Below, piece by piece: positions 52,130 to 60,772 of a DNA stretch of 64,000 bases (position 1 is its first letter; every line of letters starts with the position of its first letter). This DNA comes from Cupriavidus necator A5-1. GTDB taxonomy: Bacteria > Pseudomonadota > Gammaproteobacteria > Burkholderiales > Burkholderiaceae. A program made the position numbers and the translations under genes. Below the pieces are notes generated by a model. That model saw nothing but the letters and a program-made list of their open reading frames with translations. It was not told the DNA's origin and did not search any database. The stretch is from assembly GCF_000744095.1 (NCBI RefSeq), contig NZ_JQLI01000008.1, positions 3,968,001 through 4,032,000 on the forward strand, read 5' to 3'.

Positions 52130-53065
52130 TCAGGCGCGCTCGGCAACACGTTCGCCCATCAGGCCGGACGGACGGAACACCAGAACCGTGATCAGCACGA
52201 TGAAGGCGAACACATCCTGGTAGTTGGAGCCAAAGATGCCGCCGGTGAGGTCGCCGATGTAGCCGGCGCCCAGTGCTTCGATCAGGCCAAGCAGCATGCC
52301 GCCGATCATGGCGCCGGCCAGATTGCCGATGCCGCCCAGCACTGCAGCGGTAAACGCCTTCAGTCCCGGGATGAAGCCCATGTAGAAGTGGGCGTTGCCG
52401 TAGTTGGTGGCCATCATCACGCCAGCCAGCGCGGCCATCGTGCCGCCGATCATGAAGGTGGCGGAGATCACAAAATTCGGGTTGACGCCCATCAGGCCGG
52501 CCACCTTCTGGTTCTCGGCGGTGGCGCGCATGGCGCGGCCGAGTTTGGTGCGGTTGACCAGCAGCAGCAGGCCTCCCATCACCAGCACTGCCATGGCGAT
52601 GATCACGATCTCCTTGCCGGTGATGGTGGCACCGGTCGCGCCGATATCGATCGGTGCGGAAGGCAGCAGTTGCGGGAAGGTCAGCGGATTGCGCGACCAG
52701 ATCATCATCCCCACCGTCTGCAGGATGATGGAAACGCCGATCGCGGTAATCAGCGGGGCCAGCCGCGGCGCATTGCGCAGCGGTCGGTAGGCGGCCCGCT
52801 CGATCGTGAACGAAAGCATGGCGCAGACCGGCATGGCGACCAGCGTGGCGATAACCAGCGTCAGCCATTCGGGCAGCCCCGGGGCAATTTTCTGTAGACC
52901 AAGGATGGCTGACAGGGCGGTCAGCGCGCCGATCATCAGTACGTCGCCATGGGCGAAGTTGATGATGCCGAGAATGCCATAGACCATGGTGTAGCCCAGT
53001 GCGATCAGCGCATAGATGCTGCCAATCACCAGGCCGTTCACGACCTGTTGGATAAAGATATCCAT
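52130..53065 (-). CDS. livH: branched-chain amino acid ABC transporter permease LivH
   Basis: A 311-residue permease beginning MDIFIQQVVNGLVIGSIYAL, followed by the strongly conserved LGYTMVYGILGIINFAHGDV and MRATAENQKVAGLMGVN. It is the first gene of the livHMGF block, 215 bp after livK. A hairpin terminator between livK and livH probably gives more LivK than membrane components. Confidence 0.94.
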   Translation of the reverse strand: MDIFIQQVVNGLVIGSIYALIALGYTMVYGILGIINFAHGDVLMIGALTALSAILGLQKIAPGLPEWLTLVIATLVAMPVCAMLSFTIERAAYRPLRNAPRLAPLITAIGVSIILQTVGMMIWSRNPLTFPQLLPSAPIDIGATGATITGKEIVIIAMAVLVMGGLLLLVNRTKLGRAMRATAENQKVAGLMGVNPNFVISATFMIGGTMAALAGVMMATNYGNAHFYMGFIPGLKAFTAAVLGGIGNLAGAMIGGMLLGLIEALGAGYIGDLTGGIFGSNYQDVFAFIVLITVLVFRPSGLMGERVAERA

Positions 53066-53215
53066 GAAAACTCCTGCTTCTGCCCCGACCGCTCGGCATG
53101 GTGTGGATGCCAGGGTGGGCGTTAGTGTGTATGAGTGGTGTGGTGGTGAGGTGATTGCTGGTAAGCGGCCTGCCGCGTTCCGCCCAGGGTAAGGGCGCTA
53201 TTACATATGGCTAGG

Positions 53216-53253
53216 CTAAAAATAACGGCACCGCAAGGTACTCACGGTGCCGT
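53216..53253 (-). terminator. intrinsic terminator after livK
   Basis: On the minus strand ACGGCACCG and CGGTGCCGT form a 9-bp stem with an 11-nt loop, followed by TATTTTTAG. It would let most transcripts stop after livK while some read through into livHMGF. Confidence 0.75.
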
Positions 53254-53280
53254 CCATACACATGGGCCGGTAAGCCCGGA

Positions 53281-54483
53281 TTACATCTTCACGACGTCAA
53301 GCACGGACTTCTTCTTGTCCTTGTACTCGTACAGCGTGATGGTGCCTTCCTTCATGTCGCCCTTCTCGTCGAAGGCGATGTTGCCGATCATGCCCTTGTA
53401 GTTGGTCTTGGGCATCTCGGCCAGGATGGCGGCCGGCTCAGCCGAGTTGGCGCGCTTCATGGCGTCGACGATGACCATCACCGCGTCATAGGTGAACGGT
53501 GCATAAATCTGCACTGGCGCATTGAAGCGAGCTTTATATTTCTTCTCGAAGTCGGCGCCCTGCTCCATCTTCGACAGCGCCAGGCCTGCCTCCGAGCAGA
53601 TGATGTTGGAGACCGCGTCGCCGGCCAGCTCGGCCACCTTGTCCGTACAGACGCCGTCGCCGCCGACGATCTTGGCGCCAATGCCAAGTTCCTTGGCCTG
53701 CTTGGCGAACGGGCCGCCGGTGGCGTCCATGCCGCCGTACATGATGACGTCAGGCTTCTTGCCCTTGATCTTGGTCAGAATGGCCTTGAAGTCAGTCGCC
53801 TTGTCGTTGGTGGCTTCACGCGCCACCACGTTCACGCCGGCGGCCTTGGCGGTCTTCTCGAACTCGTCGGCCAGGCCCTTGCCGTAGGCGGTGGCGTCGT
53901 CGACGATGGCCACGCTCTTGGCGTGCAGGCTCTTGGTGGCGTAGTTGGCCAGCGCCGGACCCTGCTGGGCATCGGTAGCCACCACGCGGTAGGTGGTCTT
54001 GAAGCCCTGCTTGGTGTAGTCGGGGTTGGTTGCGGACGGCGAGATCTGGACGATGCCGGCATCGCTGTAGATCTTCGAGGCCGGGATCGAGGTGCCCGAG
54101 TTCAGGTGGCCGACCACCGCCACCACCTTGGCATCGACCAGCTTCTGCGCCACGGAGGTACCGGTCTTCGGATCGGCGGCGTCGTCTTCGCCGACCAGCT
54201 CCAGCTTGATCTTCTTGCCACCGAGCTCGAGGCCGGCCTTGTTGACGTCTTCCACGGCCAGGCGGGCGCCGTTTTCGTTGTCCTTGCCAAGGTGCGCAAT
54301 GCCGCCGGTGAGCGGTGCCACGTGGCCGATCTTGACGACGACCTCGCCACCGCCTGCTGCGGGGGCGGCTGCCGCCGGCGCCGAGGAAGCGGCGTCAGCC
54401 GGCTTCTCTTCCTTCTTGCCGCAAGCTGCAACGAGCGCCACTGCGGCCGCGATCGGCAGAATCTTGGCAAACGTGATTTGCAT
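53281..54483 (-). CDS. livK: branched-chain amino acid binding lipoprotein LivK
   Basis: A 400-residue periplasmic binding protein. The signal peptide ends in a lipobox-like VAAC (Cys21), unusual for enterobacterial LivK but common here, and an Ala/Pro linker (about 30-47) tethers the domain VVKIGHVAPLTGGIAHLG. LNSGTSIPASKIYSDAGI and SPSATNPDYTKQGFKTTYR mark the ligand site. GGAG precedes MQITFAKILP. The long frame upstream to 54,681 lacks a ribosome binding site. Confidence 0.94.
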   Translation of the reverse strand: MQITFAKILPIAAAVALVAACGKKEEKPADAASSAPAAAAPAAGGGEVVVKIGHVAPLTGGIAHLGKDNENGARLAVEDVNKAGLELGGKKIKLELVGEDDAADPKTGTSVAQKLVDAKVVAVVGHLNSGTSIPASKIYSDAGIVQISPSATNPDYTKQGFKTTYRVVATDAQQGPALANYATKSLHAKSVAIVDDATAYGKGLADEFEKTAKAAGVNVVAREATNDKATDFKAILTKIKGKKPDVIMYGGMDATGGPFAKQAKELGIGAKIVGGDGVCTDKVAELAGDAVSNIICSEAGLALSKMEQGADFEKKYKARFNAPVQIYAPFTYDAVMVIVDAMKRANSAEPAAILAEMPKTNYKGMIGNIAFDEKGDMKEGTITLYEYKDKKKSVLDVVKM

Positions 54484-54557
54484 GAGTGATCTCCTAGGAT
54501 TCACATAAACAGGGATTGCAACGCCTCCCGGACGTTTCCCTGGACCGCCTTTGTTTA

Positions 54558-54572
54558 GTTTCAATTTGAAAC
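54558..54572. promoter_or_regulatory. palindromic operator candidate upstream of livK
   Basis: GTTTCAATTTGAAAC has perfect 7-bp arms around one T, 75 bp upstream of the livK start, near where its promoter must lie. Confidence 0.45.
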
Positions 54573-54650
54573 GCGCGCATTGTATCCCCTTTCTTTCCAG
54601 ATGCAATACGCGACGCAACAACTTGAACGATTTACCCGTCAAATGAGCTA

Positions 54651-54686
54651 GGGAATTTCCCCAATGCACAAATTGGGGCAATTCCC
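54651..54686. other. long hairpin upstream of livK
   Basis: GGGAATTTCCCCAAT and ATTGGGGCAATTCCC pair over 14 of 15 positions around GCACAA. There is no T tract on either side, so it is unlikely to be an ordinary terminator; a protein site or a structured 5' leader is more likely. Confidence 0.55.
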
Positions 54687-54699
54687 GCCCACACGCCGG

Positions 54700-54968
54700 G
54701 GCCGTCTCACATACTTACAAGAATCGTGCCTGCGCCGCCCGGAGGCGGGATTAAGCACCGAGGCCGCCACCTATAATGACGCTCAATTAATTAGGCGTTT
54801 CATTTCAATTCGGCTGCACCGATCTCTAATGTGCAGAATGTAGCGCCGCACCATAATAGGGAAAACCCCAGTTACGGGGATTACCCTGATTTGTCTGATT
54901 AGGGAAACACCCATGTATTGGTCGCACCAACTGCGTGCATTATGCGTGACATGACAATCGGCACGCGC
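54700..54968. other. intergenic region between livK and ispH with TAGGGAA repeats
   Basis: No gene is supported. TAGGGAA occurs at 54,857-54,863 and 54,900-54,906, 43 bp apart, and again at 54,649-54,655. A TATAAT at 54,772-54,777 on the plus strand lacks a convincing -35 box. Confidence 0.4.
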
Positions 54969-55004
54969 AAAAACAAAGGGCGCCACATTGTGCGGCGCCC
55001 TTTG
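54969..55004 (-). terminator. intrinsic terminator after ispH
   Basis: CAAAGGGCGCC and GGCGCCCTTTG form an 11-bp stem around a 9-nt loop. On the minus strand the stem is followed by TTTTTGCG. Confidence 0.85.
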
Positions 55005-55045
55005 AAGGCAAGGCAGGAAATCGCGGGCGCGCGGCCCGCATCCGT

Positions 55046-56011
55046 TCAGGCAGCTGCGCTGGTGGGCAGCAGGCCGCGCGGCAGCGGGAAGGCCATGTTC
55101 TCCTGGATACCTTCCAGTGGGCGCACCTGGCGCGCCCCGAGTGCGCGCAGGCGCTCGACGATGGACTGGGCCAGCGCCTCCGGCGCCGAGGCCCCGGCGG
55201 TCAGGCCGATGCGGCGCTTGCCGGCGATCCATTCGGGCCGCACCTGCTCGGGCGCGTCCACCATGTACGCCGGCACGCCCAGGCGCTCGGCCAGCTCGCG
55301 CAAGCGGTTGGAGTTGGAGCTGTTGGGGCTGCCCACCACGATCACCACCTCGACCTGCGGCGCCATGAACTTGACCGCGTCCTGGCGGTTCTGCGTGGCA
55401 TAGCAGATGTCCTGCTTCTTGGGCTCGCGGATCTGCGGGAAGCGCGCCTTGAGCGCGGCCACGATCTCGCGGGTCTCGTCCACCGACAGCGTGGTCTGGG
55501 TCACGAACGCCAGCCGCTCCGGGTCGGCGACCTGCAGCGTGGCGACGTCCGCCACCGACTCCACCAGCACCATGCCGCCATTGGCCTGGCCCATGGTGCC
55601 TTCCACTTCCGGGTGGCCGCGATGGCCGATCATCACGATCTCGCAGCCCTCGGCGCGCATCTTGCCGACTTCGACATGCACCTTGGTCACCAGCGGACAA
55701 GTGGCATCGAACACGTGCAGCCCGCGCGCGGCGGCGTCCTGGCGCACCTCGCGCGACACGCCGTGGGCGCTGAAGATGACGGTAGCGCCGGCGGGCACCT
55801 CGTCGAGTTCGCGCACGAACACCGCGCCCTTGCGGCGCAGGTCGGCCACCACATAGGCGTTGTGGACGATTTCGTGGCGCACGTAGATCGGCGCGCCGAA
55901 GCGATCGAGCGCCCGCTCGACGATCTCGATGGCGCGGTCGACGCCGGCGCAGAAGCCGCGCGGCTGTGCCATCAGGATTTCTACGTCGGGGGCGGTGGTC
56001 AGGTCAGGCAT
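55046..56011 (-). CDS. ispH: 4-hydroxy-3-methylbut-2-enyl diphosphate reductase
   Basis: IspH makes isopentenyl and dimethylallyl diphosphate in the last step of the MEP pathway, using a 4Fe-4S cluster. The 321-residue product has cluster Cys21 in AQPRGFCAGVDRAI, then FDATCPLVTKVH and QDICYATQNRQ; SAHGVS and SPNSSNSNRL are also diagnostic. It follows the FKBP gene by 40 bp, the usual fkpB-ispH pair. Confidence 0.96.
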   Translation of the reverse strand: MPDLTTAPDVEILMAQPRGFCAGVDRAIEIVERALDRFGAPIYVRHEIVHNAYVVADLRRKGAVFVRELDEVPAGATVIFSAHGVSREVRQDAAARGLHVFDATCPLVTKVHVEVGKMRAEGCEIVMIGHRGHPEVEGTMGQANGGMVLVESVADVATLQVADPERLAFVTQTTLSVDETREIVAALKARFPQIREPKKQDICYATQNRQDAVKFMAPQVEVVIVVGSPNSSNSNRLRELAERLGVPAYMVDAPEQVRPEWIAGKRRIGLTAGASAPEALAQSIVERLRALGARQVRPLEGIQENMAFPLPRGLLPTSAAA

Positions 56012-56051
56012 GCTGCGGTATCAGGACAGGTTCGGCACACGTGGGTCGCGA

Positions 56052-56540
56052 TCAAAGCACGCCAATCAGCTGCACGTCGAACAGGATGGTCTGCCCGGCC
56101 AGCGGATGGTTGAAGTCGAACAGCGCCGCGGTGTCGCCGAACTCCTTCAGCACGCCTGCGTACTTGCCGCCGCCGGGCGCGTTGAATTCAACCAGGTCGC
56201 CGGGGTTGTAGTCCTCTTCAAAGGAGCTGTTCTCGCGCAGCGTGGCCAGCGACACCCACTGCAACAGGTCCGGGTTGCGCGGCCCGAAGGCCTGCTCCGG
56301 CGCCAGCCGGTAGGTCATGCGCTCGCCCTCGGGCATGCCCAGCAGGGCCTGCTCCAGCGTGGGCGCGAGCTGGCCCTGGCCGAGCAGCAGCGTGGCGGGC
56401 TTGTCCTCGAACGTGCTGACGATCTCGGTGCCGTTCTCGAGCGCGATGCTGTAGTGCAGGGTCAGGAATGAGTCGGCCTGGACAGTCTTGCGGCCAGCCG
56501 TGCCGCCGTCGGCTTCCGACGCGAAAGTTTGCAAATTCAT
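56052..56540 (-). CDS. fkpB: FKBP-type peptidyl-prolyl isomerase (SlpA/FkpB-like)
   Basis: A 162-residue FKBP of the SlyD/SlpA group with an insert-in-flap domain. Visible segments are DSFLTLHYSIALENGTEIVSTFEDKP, GQGQLAPTLEQALLGMPEGE, APEQAFGPRNPDLLQWV and VDFNHPLAGQ-like FDFNHPLAGQTILFDV. It lacks the His-rich SlyD tail. It is encoded upstream of ispH; the minisatellite lies 70 bp before its start. Confidence 0.93.
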   Translation of the reverse strand: MNLQTFASEADGGTAGRKTVQADSFLTLHYSIALENGTEIVSTFEDKPATLLLGQGQLAPTLEQALLGMPEGERMTYRLAPEQAFGPRNPDLLQWVSLATLRENSSFEEDYNPGDLVEFNAPGGGKYAGVLKEFGDTAALFDFNHPLAGQTILFDVQLIGVL

Positions 56541-56609
56541 GGGGGATCAACCGGTCAACAACCCGTATTGTATTCGACTGGCCCATCGACCGCCGCCTTG
56601 GGCCCGGCC

Positions 56610-56686
56610 GGACCCTTTCCGGACCCTTTCCGGACCCTTTCCGGACCCTTTCCGGACCCTTTCCGGACCCTTTCCGGACAGTTTCC
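56610..56686. repeat. 11-bp tandem repeat (minisatellite), six perfect copies and one degenerate
   Basis: The unit GGACCCTTTCC repeats six times exactly (56,610-56,675), then once as GGACAGTTTCC (56,676-56,686). It lies between the divergent fkpB start and the radC remnant. An 11-bp unit is near one helical turn and is not a multiple of three, so copy-number change would alter promoter spacing. Slippage at such arrays makes it a likely VNTR locus. Confidence 0.95.
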
Positions 56687-56740
56687 CGGCCCTTCCGTAC
56701 CGTTGCCACACTCTTTTACGGCGGGAATCCACCGGGAGGA

Positions 56741-57430
56741 CTGCCCAAGGCTATTGCCAACTGGCCCGCCTGCGAGCGGCCGCGCGAGAAACTGCTTGAA
56801 TGCGGCGCCGCCGCCCTTTCCGATGCCGAGCTGCTAGCCGTCTTCCTGCGCGTGGGCGCGGCCGGCAAGAGTGCCGTGGACCTCGCACGCGAGCTGATGC
56901 ACCGCTTCGGCTCCCTGACCGCCCTGTTCGCGGCAGAGGCGCGCGCCCTGGCGGGGGTCAAGGGCATGGGCGCCGCCAAACATGCACAGCTTCAGGCCAT
57001 CCCGGAACTGGCGCGGCGCGCACTGGCGGAGTCGCTGCGGCTGCCCACGGGCTTCAATTCACCCGCGGCGGTGCACAACTACCTGCGCCTGACGCTGGCG
57101 TCCCTGCCGCACGAAGTTTTCCTGTGCCTGTTCCTGGACCCGCAGAACCGCATGATCGCCAGCGAGGCAGCTGTTTCGCGGCACGCTGACGCGCACCGCC
57201 GTCTATCCGCGAGAGGTGGCGCGCCAGGCGCTGGTGCATAATGCCGCCGGCGTAATCGTGGCAACCACCCTTCCGGCACCGCCGCCCCCAGCCAGAGTGA
57301 CGTCCGCCTGACCCACGAGCTGGCACGCACGCTGGACCTGATCGACGTACGGCTGCTTGACCATTTCATCGTCGCCGGGCAGGAAATCCGCTCCCTGGCC
57401 CAAAGCTGCGAGCGGCTGCCGGGCTTGTGA
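56741..57430 (+). pseudogene. radC: radC, broken by two frameshifts and lacking a normal start codon
   Basis: The 230-codon span is full length for RadC. The first part reads normally (NWPACERPREKLLECGAAALSDAELLAVFLRVG, then the HhH motif region ALAGVKGMGAAKHAQLQ). After DPQNRMIASE the frame shifts by one base near 57,170; RGTLTRTAVYPREVARQALVHNAAGVIVA then reads in another frame. The JAMM metal motif HNHPSG is lost by a 4-base deletion near 57,262, after which APSQSDVRLTHELARTL and DHFIVAGQEIRSL return to the original frame. A CTG sits where the ATG should be, behind GGAGGA. Sequencing error could explain one lesion, hardly all three. Confidence 0.8.
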
Positions 57431-57478
57431 TGCACACGGCACGGCGCAACACCTGATGAGGCAAAAGCACAGAAGGCA

Positions 57479-57508
57479 TTGATTCGGCGGAGGAATCCGG
57501 TCTATAAT
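57479..57508 (+). promoter_or_regulatory. promoter of rpmB-rpmG
   Basis: TTGATT, an 18-bp spacer and TATAAT, about 100 bp before rpmB and just after the radC remnant. Confidence 0.7.
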
Positions 57509-57609
57509 GCCCGTTTTGCTGAAGTCTCAACCGCTGCAGTCCGGGCCCGCGCGCCTTTTGTTGATCTGTTGCGAACATTGTCCACGAATAGAAGATTTAG
57601 GAGTGCTTC

Positions 57610-57843
57610 ATGGCACGCGTCTGTCAAGTGACCGGGAAAGCGCCGATGGTCGGCAACAACGTTTCCCACGCAAACAACAAGACCAAGCGCCGTTTTCTGC
57701 CCAACCTGCAGAATCGTCGTTTCTTCGTTGAATCCGAAAACCGCTGGGTGAGCCTGCGCGTCTCGAACGCCGGCCTGCGCCTGATCGACAAGAAAGGCAT
57801 CGACTCCGTGCTCGCCGACCTGCGCGCACGCGGCGAAGTCTAA
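57610..57843 (+). CDS. rpmB: 50S ribosomal protein L28
   Basis: A 77-residue ribosomal protein of the large subunit. It begins ARVCQVTGKAPMVGNNVSHANNKTK after Met and has RFLPNLQNRRFFVES and the C-terminal LRVSNAGLRLIDKKGID. Length and sequence match the family without CxxC zinc pairs. TTAGGAG precedes the ATG. rpmG follows 13 bp downstream. Confidence 0.98.
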   Translation: MARVCQVTGKAPMVGNNVSHANNKTKRRFLPNLQNRRFFVESENRWVSLRVSNAGLRLIDKKGIDSVLADLRARGEV

Positions 57844-57856
57844 TTAGGAGCACATC

Positions 57857-58027
57857 ATGGCAAGCAAAGGCGGACGCGACAAGATCAAGCTGGAATCGAC
57901 CGCAGGCACGGGTCATTTCTACACGACCACCAAGAACAAGCGCACCATGCCGGAAAAGATGGAGATCATGAAGTTCGATCCCGTCGCCCGCAAGCACGTC
58001 GCTTACAAGGAAACCAAGATCAAGTAA
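57857..58027 (+). CDS. rpmG: 50S ribosomal protein L33
   Basis: A 56-residue large-subunit protein: MASKGGRDKIKLESTAGT, then FYTTTKNKRTMPEKM and KFDPVARKHVAYKE. The zinc-free (C-minus) form is seen, as in most proteobacteria. TTAGGAG precedes the ATG. Together with rpmB it forms the conserved two-gene operon ended by the terminator at 58,048. Confidence 0.98.
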   Translation: MASKGGRDKIKLESTAGTGHFYTTTKNKRTMPEKMEIMKFDPVARKHVAYKETKIK

Positions 58028-58047
58028 TTGATCCGGGATCCCGCCAG

Positions 58048-58074
58048 AAAGCCCCGCCATGTCGCGGGGCTTTT
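58048..58074 (+). terminator. intrinsic terminator after rpmG
   Basis: AAAGCCCCGC and GCGGGGCTTT form a 10-bp stem around CATGTC, followed by TTG and a T-rich stretch. Confidence 0.9.
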
Positions 58075-58237
58075 TGTTGCCTGCGCGCCGCGCAGGCAAG
58101 CCCCGGCGCGGCACGCATGCCCACGGGGCGATAAGCGCCCACCCCCACGCGACGCGCTGATGCGTGGGATGGCGCTTCAGGTGTAGACTTTCCCGTTTCC
58201 TCCTTTTTGCCTGGCGCCCCCCAGCGCACTCCGCACC

Positions 58238-59830
58238 ATGAATTTCGACGTCGCCATCGTCGGCAGCGGTCTGGCCGGCCTTACGGTCGCGCTGCAACTG
58301 GCCGACACCCACCGGGTGGTCATCCTCAGCAAGCGCGCCATGACCCAGGGCGCCAGCGATTGGGCGCAGGGCGGCATCGCCGCCGTGCTGGATTCCGGCG
58401 ACAGCCATGACGAGCACACGCAGGACACGCTCGTCGCCGGCGCAGGCCTGTGCGACGAAGAGGCAACGCGCTTTATCGTGGAGCACGGGCGCGAGGCGAT
58501 CCAGTGGCTGATCGACCGCGGCGTGCCGTTCACGCGCGACGACCGGGCCGAGCTCGGATTCCACCTGACGCGCGAAGGCGGCCACAGCCGCCGGCGCATC
58601 ATCCACGCCGCGGATGCCACCGGCCACGCCGTGGTCAGCACGCTGCTGGAGCAGGCGACCCGGCACCCGAACATCACCTTCCTGGAAGACCACTTCGCGA
58701 TCGACGTGATCACATCGCGCAAGCTGGGGCTGCCGGGCAACCGCTGCTACGGACTGTATGTGCTGGATGACAGGACCGGCGCGGTGCACACGATCACCGC
58801 CACGCATACCGTGCTGGCCGCGGGCGGCGCGGGCAAGGTCTACCTGTACACCACCAATCCGGACACGGCGACCGGCGACGGCATCGCCATGGCGTGGCGG
58901 GCCGGCTGCCGGGTGTCGAACATGGAGTTCATCCAGTTCCACCCGACCTGCCTGTACCACCCTTACGCCAAATCCTTCCTGATCTCCGAGGCAGTGCGCG
59001 GCGAAGGCGGCCTGCTCAAGCTGCCCGACGGCACGCGCTTCATGCCCGAGCACGATCCGCGCGCCGAACTGGCTCCACGCGACGTGGTGGCGCGCGCGAT
59101 CGACTTCGAGATGAAGAAGCGCGGCCTGGACTGCGTGTACCTGGATATCACGCACCAGCCCGAGGCCTTCCTGAAGGACCACTTCCCGACCATCCACGCA
59201 CGCTGCCTGGAGCTCGGCATCGACATCACGCGCGAGCCGATTCCCGTGGTGCCGGCCGCGCACTACACCTGCGGCGGCGTGGTCACCGACACCGCGGGCC
59301 GCACCGATGTCGGCAACCTGTACGCCGTGGGTGAGACCGCCTGCACCGGCCTGCACGGCGCCAACCGGCTGGCCTCCAACTCGCTACTGGAATGCATGGT
59401 GATCGGGCGCGCTGCCGCGGCCGACATCGCCTCCCAAGACAAGGCCGGCCGGCCGGATATCACGCTGCCCGCGTGGGATGAGAGCCGCGTCTCCGATGCC
59501 GACGAGGAAGTGGTGGTGTCGCACAACTGGGACGAGTTGCGCCGCATGATGTGGAACTACGTCGGCATCGTGCGCACCAGCAAGCGGCTGGAGCGCGCCC
59601 AGCACCGTATCGGCCTGCTGCGCGAGGAGATCGCCGAGTACTACGCCAACTTCCGCGTCACCAGCGACCTGCTGGAGCTACGCAACCTGGTCGAAGTTGC
59701 GTCGCTGATCGTGGACAGCGCCTATTCGCGCCATGAAAGCCGCGGCCTGCATTTCAGCCGGGATTATCCGGAGTCGCTACCGAAGGCGTTGCCGACGGTG
59801 ATGCAGCCGCCGGCCGTACGCAAGCGGTAA
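58238..59830 (+). CDS. nadB: L-aspartate oxidase
   Basis: NadB oxidises aspartate to iminoaspartate with FAD, the first step of de novo NAD synthesis. The 530-residue product has the dinucleotide motif VAIVGSGLAGLTVALQL, QGASDWAQGGIAAV, HTREGGHS-type HLTREGGHSRRRIIHAAD, EFIQFHPTCLY, and VGETACTGLHGANRLASNSLLE. It converges with nadC-nadA, which encode the following steps. Confidence 0.96.
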   Translation: MNFDVAIVGSGLAGLTVALQLADTHRVVILSKRAMTQGASDWAQGGIAAVLDSGDSHDEHTQDTLVAGAGLCDEEATRFIVEHGREAIQWLIDRGVPFTRDDRAELGFHLTREGGHSRRRIIHAADATGHAVVSTLLEQATRHPNITFLEDHFAIDVITSRKLGLPGNRCYGLYVLDDRTGAVHTITATHTVLAAGGAGKVYLYTTNPDTATGDGIAMAWRAGCRVSNMEFIQFHPTCLYHPYAKSFLISEAVRGEGGLLKLPDGTRFMPEHDPRAELAPRDVVARAIDFEMKKRGLDCVYLDITHQPEAFLKDHFPTIHARCLELGIDITREPIPVVPAAHYTCGGVVTDTAGRTDVGNLYAVGETACTGLHGANRLASNSLLECMVIGRAAAADIASQDKAGRPDITLPAWDESRVSDADEEVVVSHNWDELRRMMWNYVGIVRTSKRLERAQHRIGLLREEIAEYYANFRVTSDLLELRNLVEVASLIVDSAYSRHESRGLHFSRDYPESLPKALPTVMQPPAVRKR

Positions 59831-59849
59831 CGCCCGGCAGACAGCAAGA

Positions 59850-59887
59850 AAAAACGGGGTGGTGCCTTTTGGCCCCACCCCGTTTTT
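59850..59887. terminator. bidirectional terminator between nadB and nadC
   Basis: AAAAACGGGGTGG and CCACCCCGTTTTT form a 13-bp stem around a 12-nt loop, T runs on both sides. Confidence 0.9.
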
Positions 59888-59908
59888 CTTTGCCGCGTGA
59901 CTGGCAGC

Positions 59909-60772
59909 TCAGCCGATGATCCGCAACGAATAGTCCGTCGCGCGCACGTCCTTGGTCAGCGCGCCGACCGAGATGCGGTCCACGCCGGTCTCGGCAAAGG
60001 TGCGGATGGTGTCGGCATTGACGCCGCCCGACACTTCCAGCAGCGCCCTGCCCTGGTTGAGCTTGACCGCGTCCTGCATCATCGGCACGGTGAAGTTGTC
60101 GATCAGGACCGACTTCGCACCGGCCGCCAGCGCTTCTTCCAGTTCGACCAGCAATTCCACCTCGATCTGCACCGGCGCATCGGTATCGAGCGCCAGCGCC
60201 GCCTGCATCGCGGCGGTAATGCTGCCGGCCGCGGCGATATGGTTCTCCTTGATCAGGATGCCGTCGTACAGCGCCAGGCGCTGATTCTCGCCGCCGCCGA
60301 TGCGCACCGCGTACTTCTGCGCCAGGCGCAGGCCGGGCAGCGTCTTGCGCGTGTCCAGCACGCGCGCGCGGGTGCCGGCGATCAGGTCGGCATAGCGGCG
60401 CGTGGCGGTGGCCACGCCGGACAGCAGTTGCAGGAAATTGAGCGACGGGCGCTCGGCCGTCAGCAGCGAGCGCGCCGGGCCGTTGATCTCGCACACCACC
60501 GAGTCCGGCGCCATGCGTGCGCCTTCCTTCTGCAGCCAGCGCACTTCCAGCGCCGGATCGACCGCGCGCATGCAGGCATCGAACCACGGCTGACCGCACA
60601 GCACCGCCGACTCACGCACGATCACGCGCGCGCGGGCGGCCTTGCCTGCGGGCACCAGCAGGCCGGTCAGGTCGCCGCTGCCAACGTCCTCCGCGATGGC
60701 GGCCTGCACGTTGGCTTGCAGCGCTGCCTGCAGCGCCGGGCCGTAGCTGTCGAAAATAGGATTCACGCTCAT
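59909..60772 (-). CDS. nadC: nicotinate-nucleotide pyrophosphorylase (carboxylating)
   Basis: NadC makes nicotinate mononucleotide from quinolinate and PRPP. The 287-residue product has AEDVGSGDLTG, LNFLQLLSGVATATRRYAD, LDTRKTLPGLRLAQKYAV and GGGENQRLALYDGILIKENH, all family signatures. The start MSVNPIFDSYG overlaps the nadA stop by four bases; the longer frame upstream is a shadow of nadA. Confidence 0.96.
   Translation of the reverse strand: MSVNPIFDSYGPALQAALQANVQAAIAEDVGSGDLTGLLVPAGKAARARVIVRESAVLCGQPWFDACMRAVDPALEVRWLQKEGARMAPDSVVCEINGPARSLLTAERPSLNFLQLLSGVATATRRYADLIAGTRARVLDTRKTLPGLRLAQKYAVRIGGGENQRLALYDGILIKENHIAAAGSITAAMQAALALDTDAPVQIEVELLVELEEALAAGAKSVLIDNFTVPMMQDAVKLNQGRALLEVSGGVNADTIRTFAETGVDRISVGALTKDVRATDYSLRIIG

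Noticed and set aside
56610..56686. Tandem repeat considered as a CRISPR array
   Set aside because: The units are 11 bp and contiguous, with no spacers and no cas genes nearby.
56468..56740. In-frame extension of radC through the minisatellite
   Set aside because: The translation is a repeated Pro/Phe/Asp peptide made by the DNA repeat and is unlike any RadC N-terminus.
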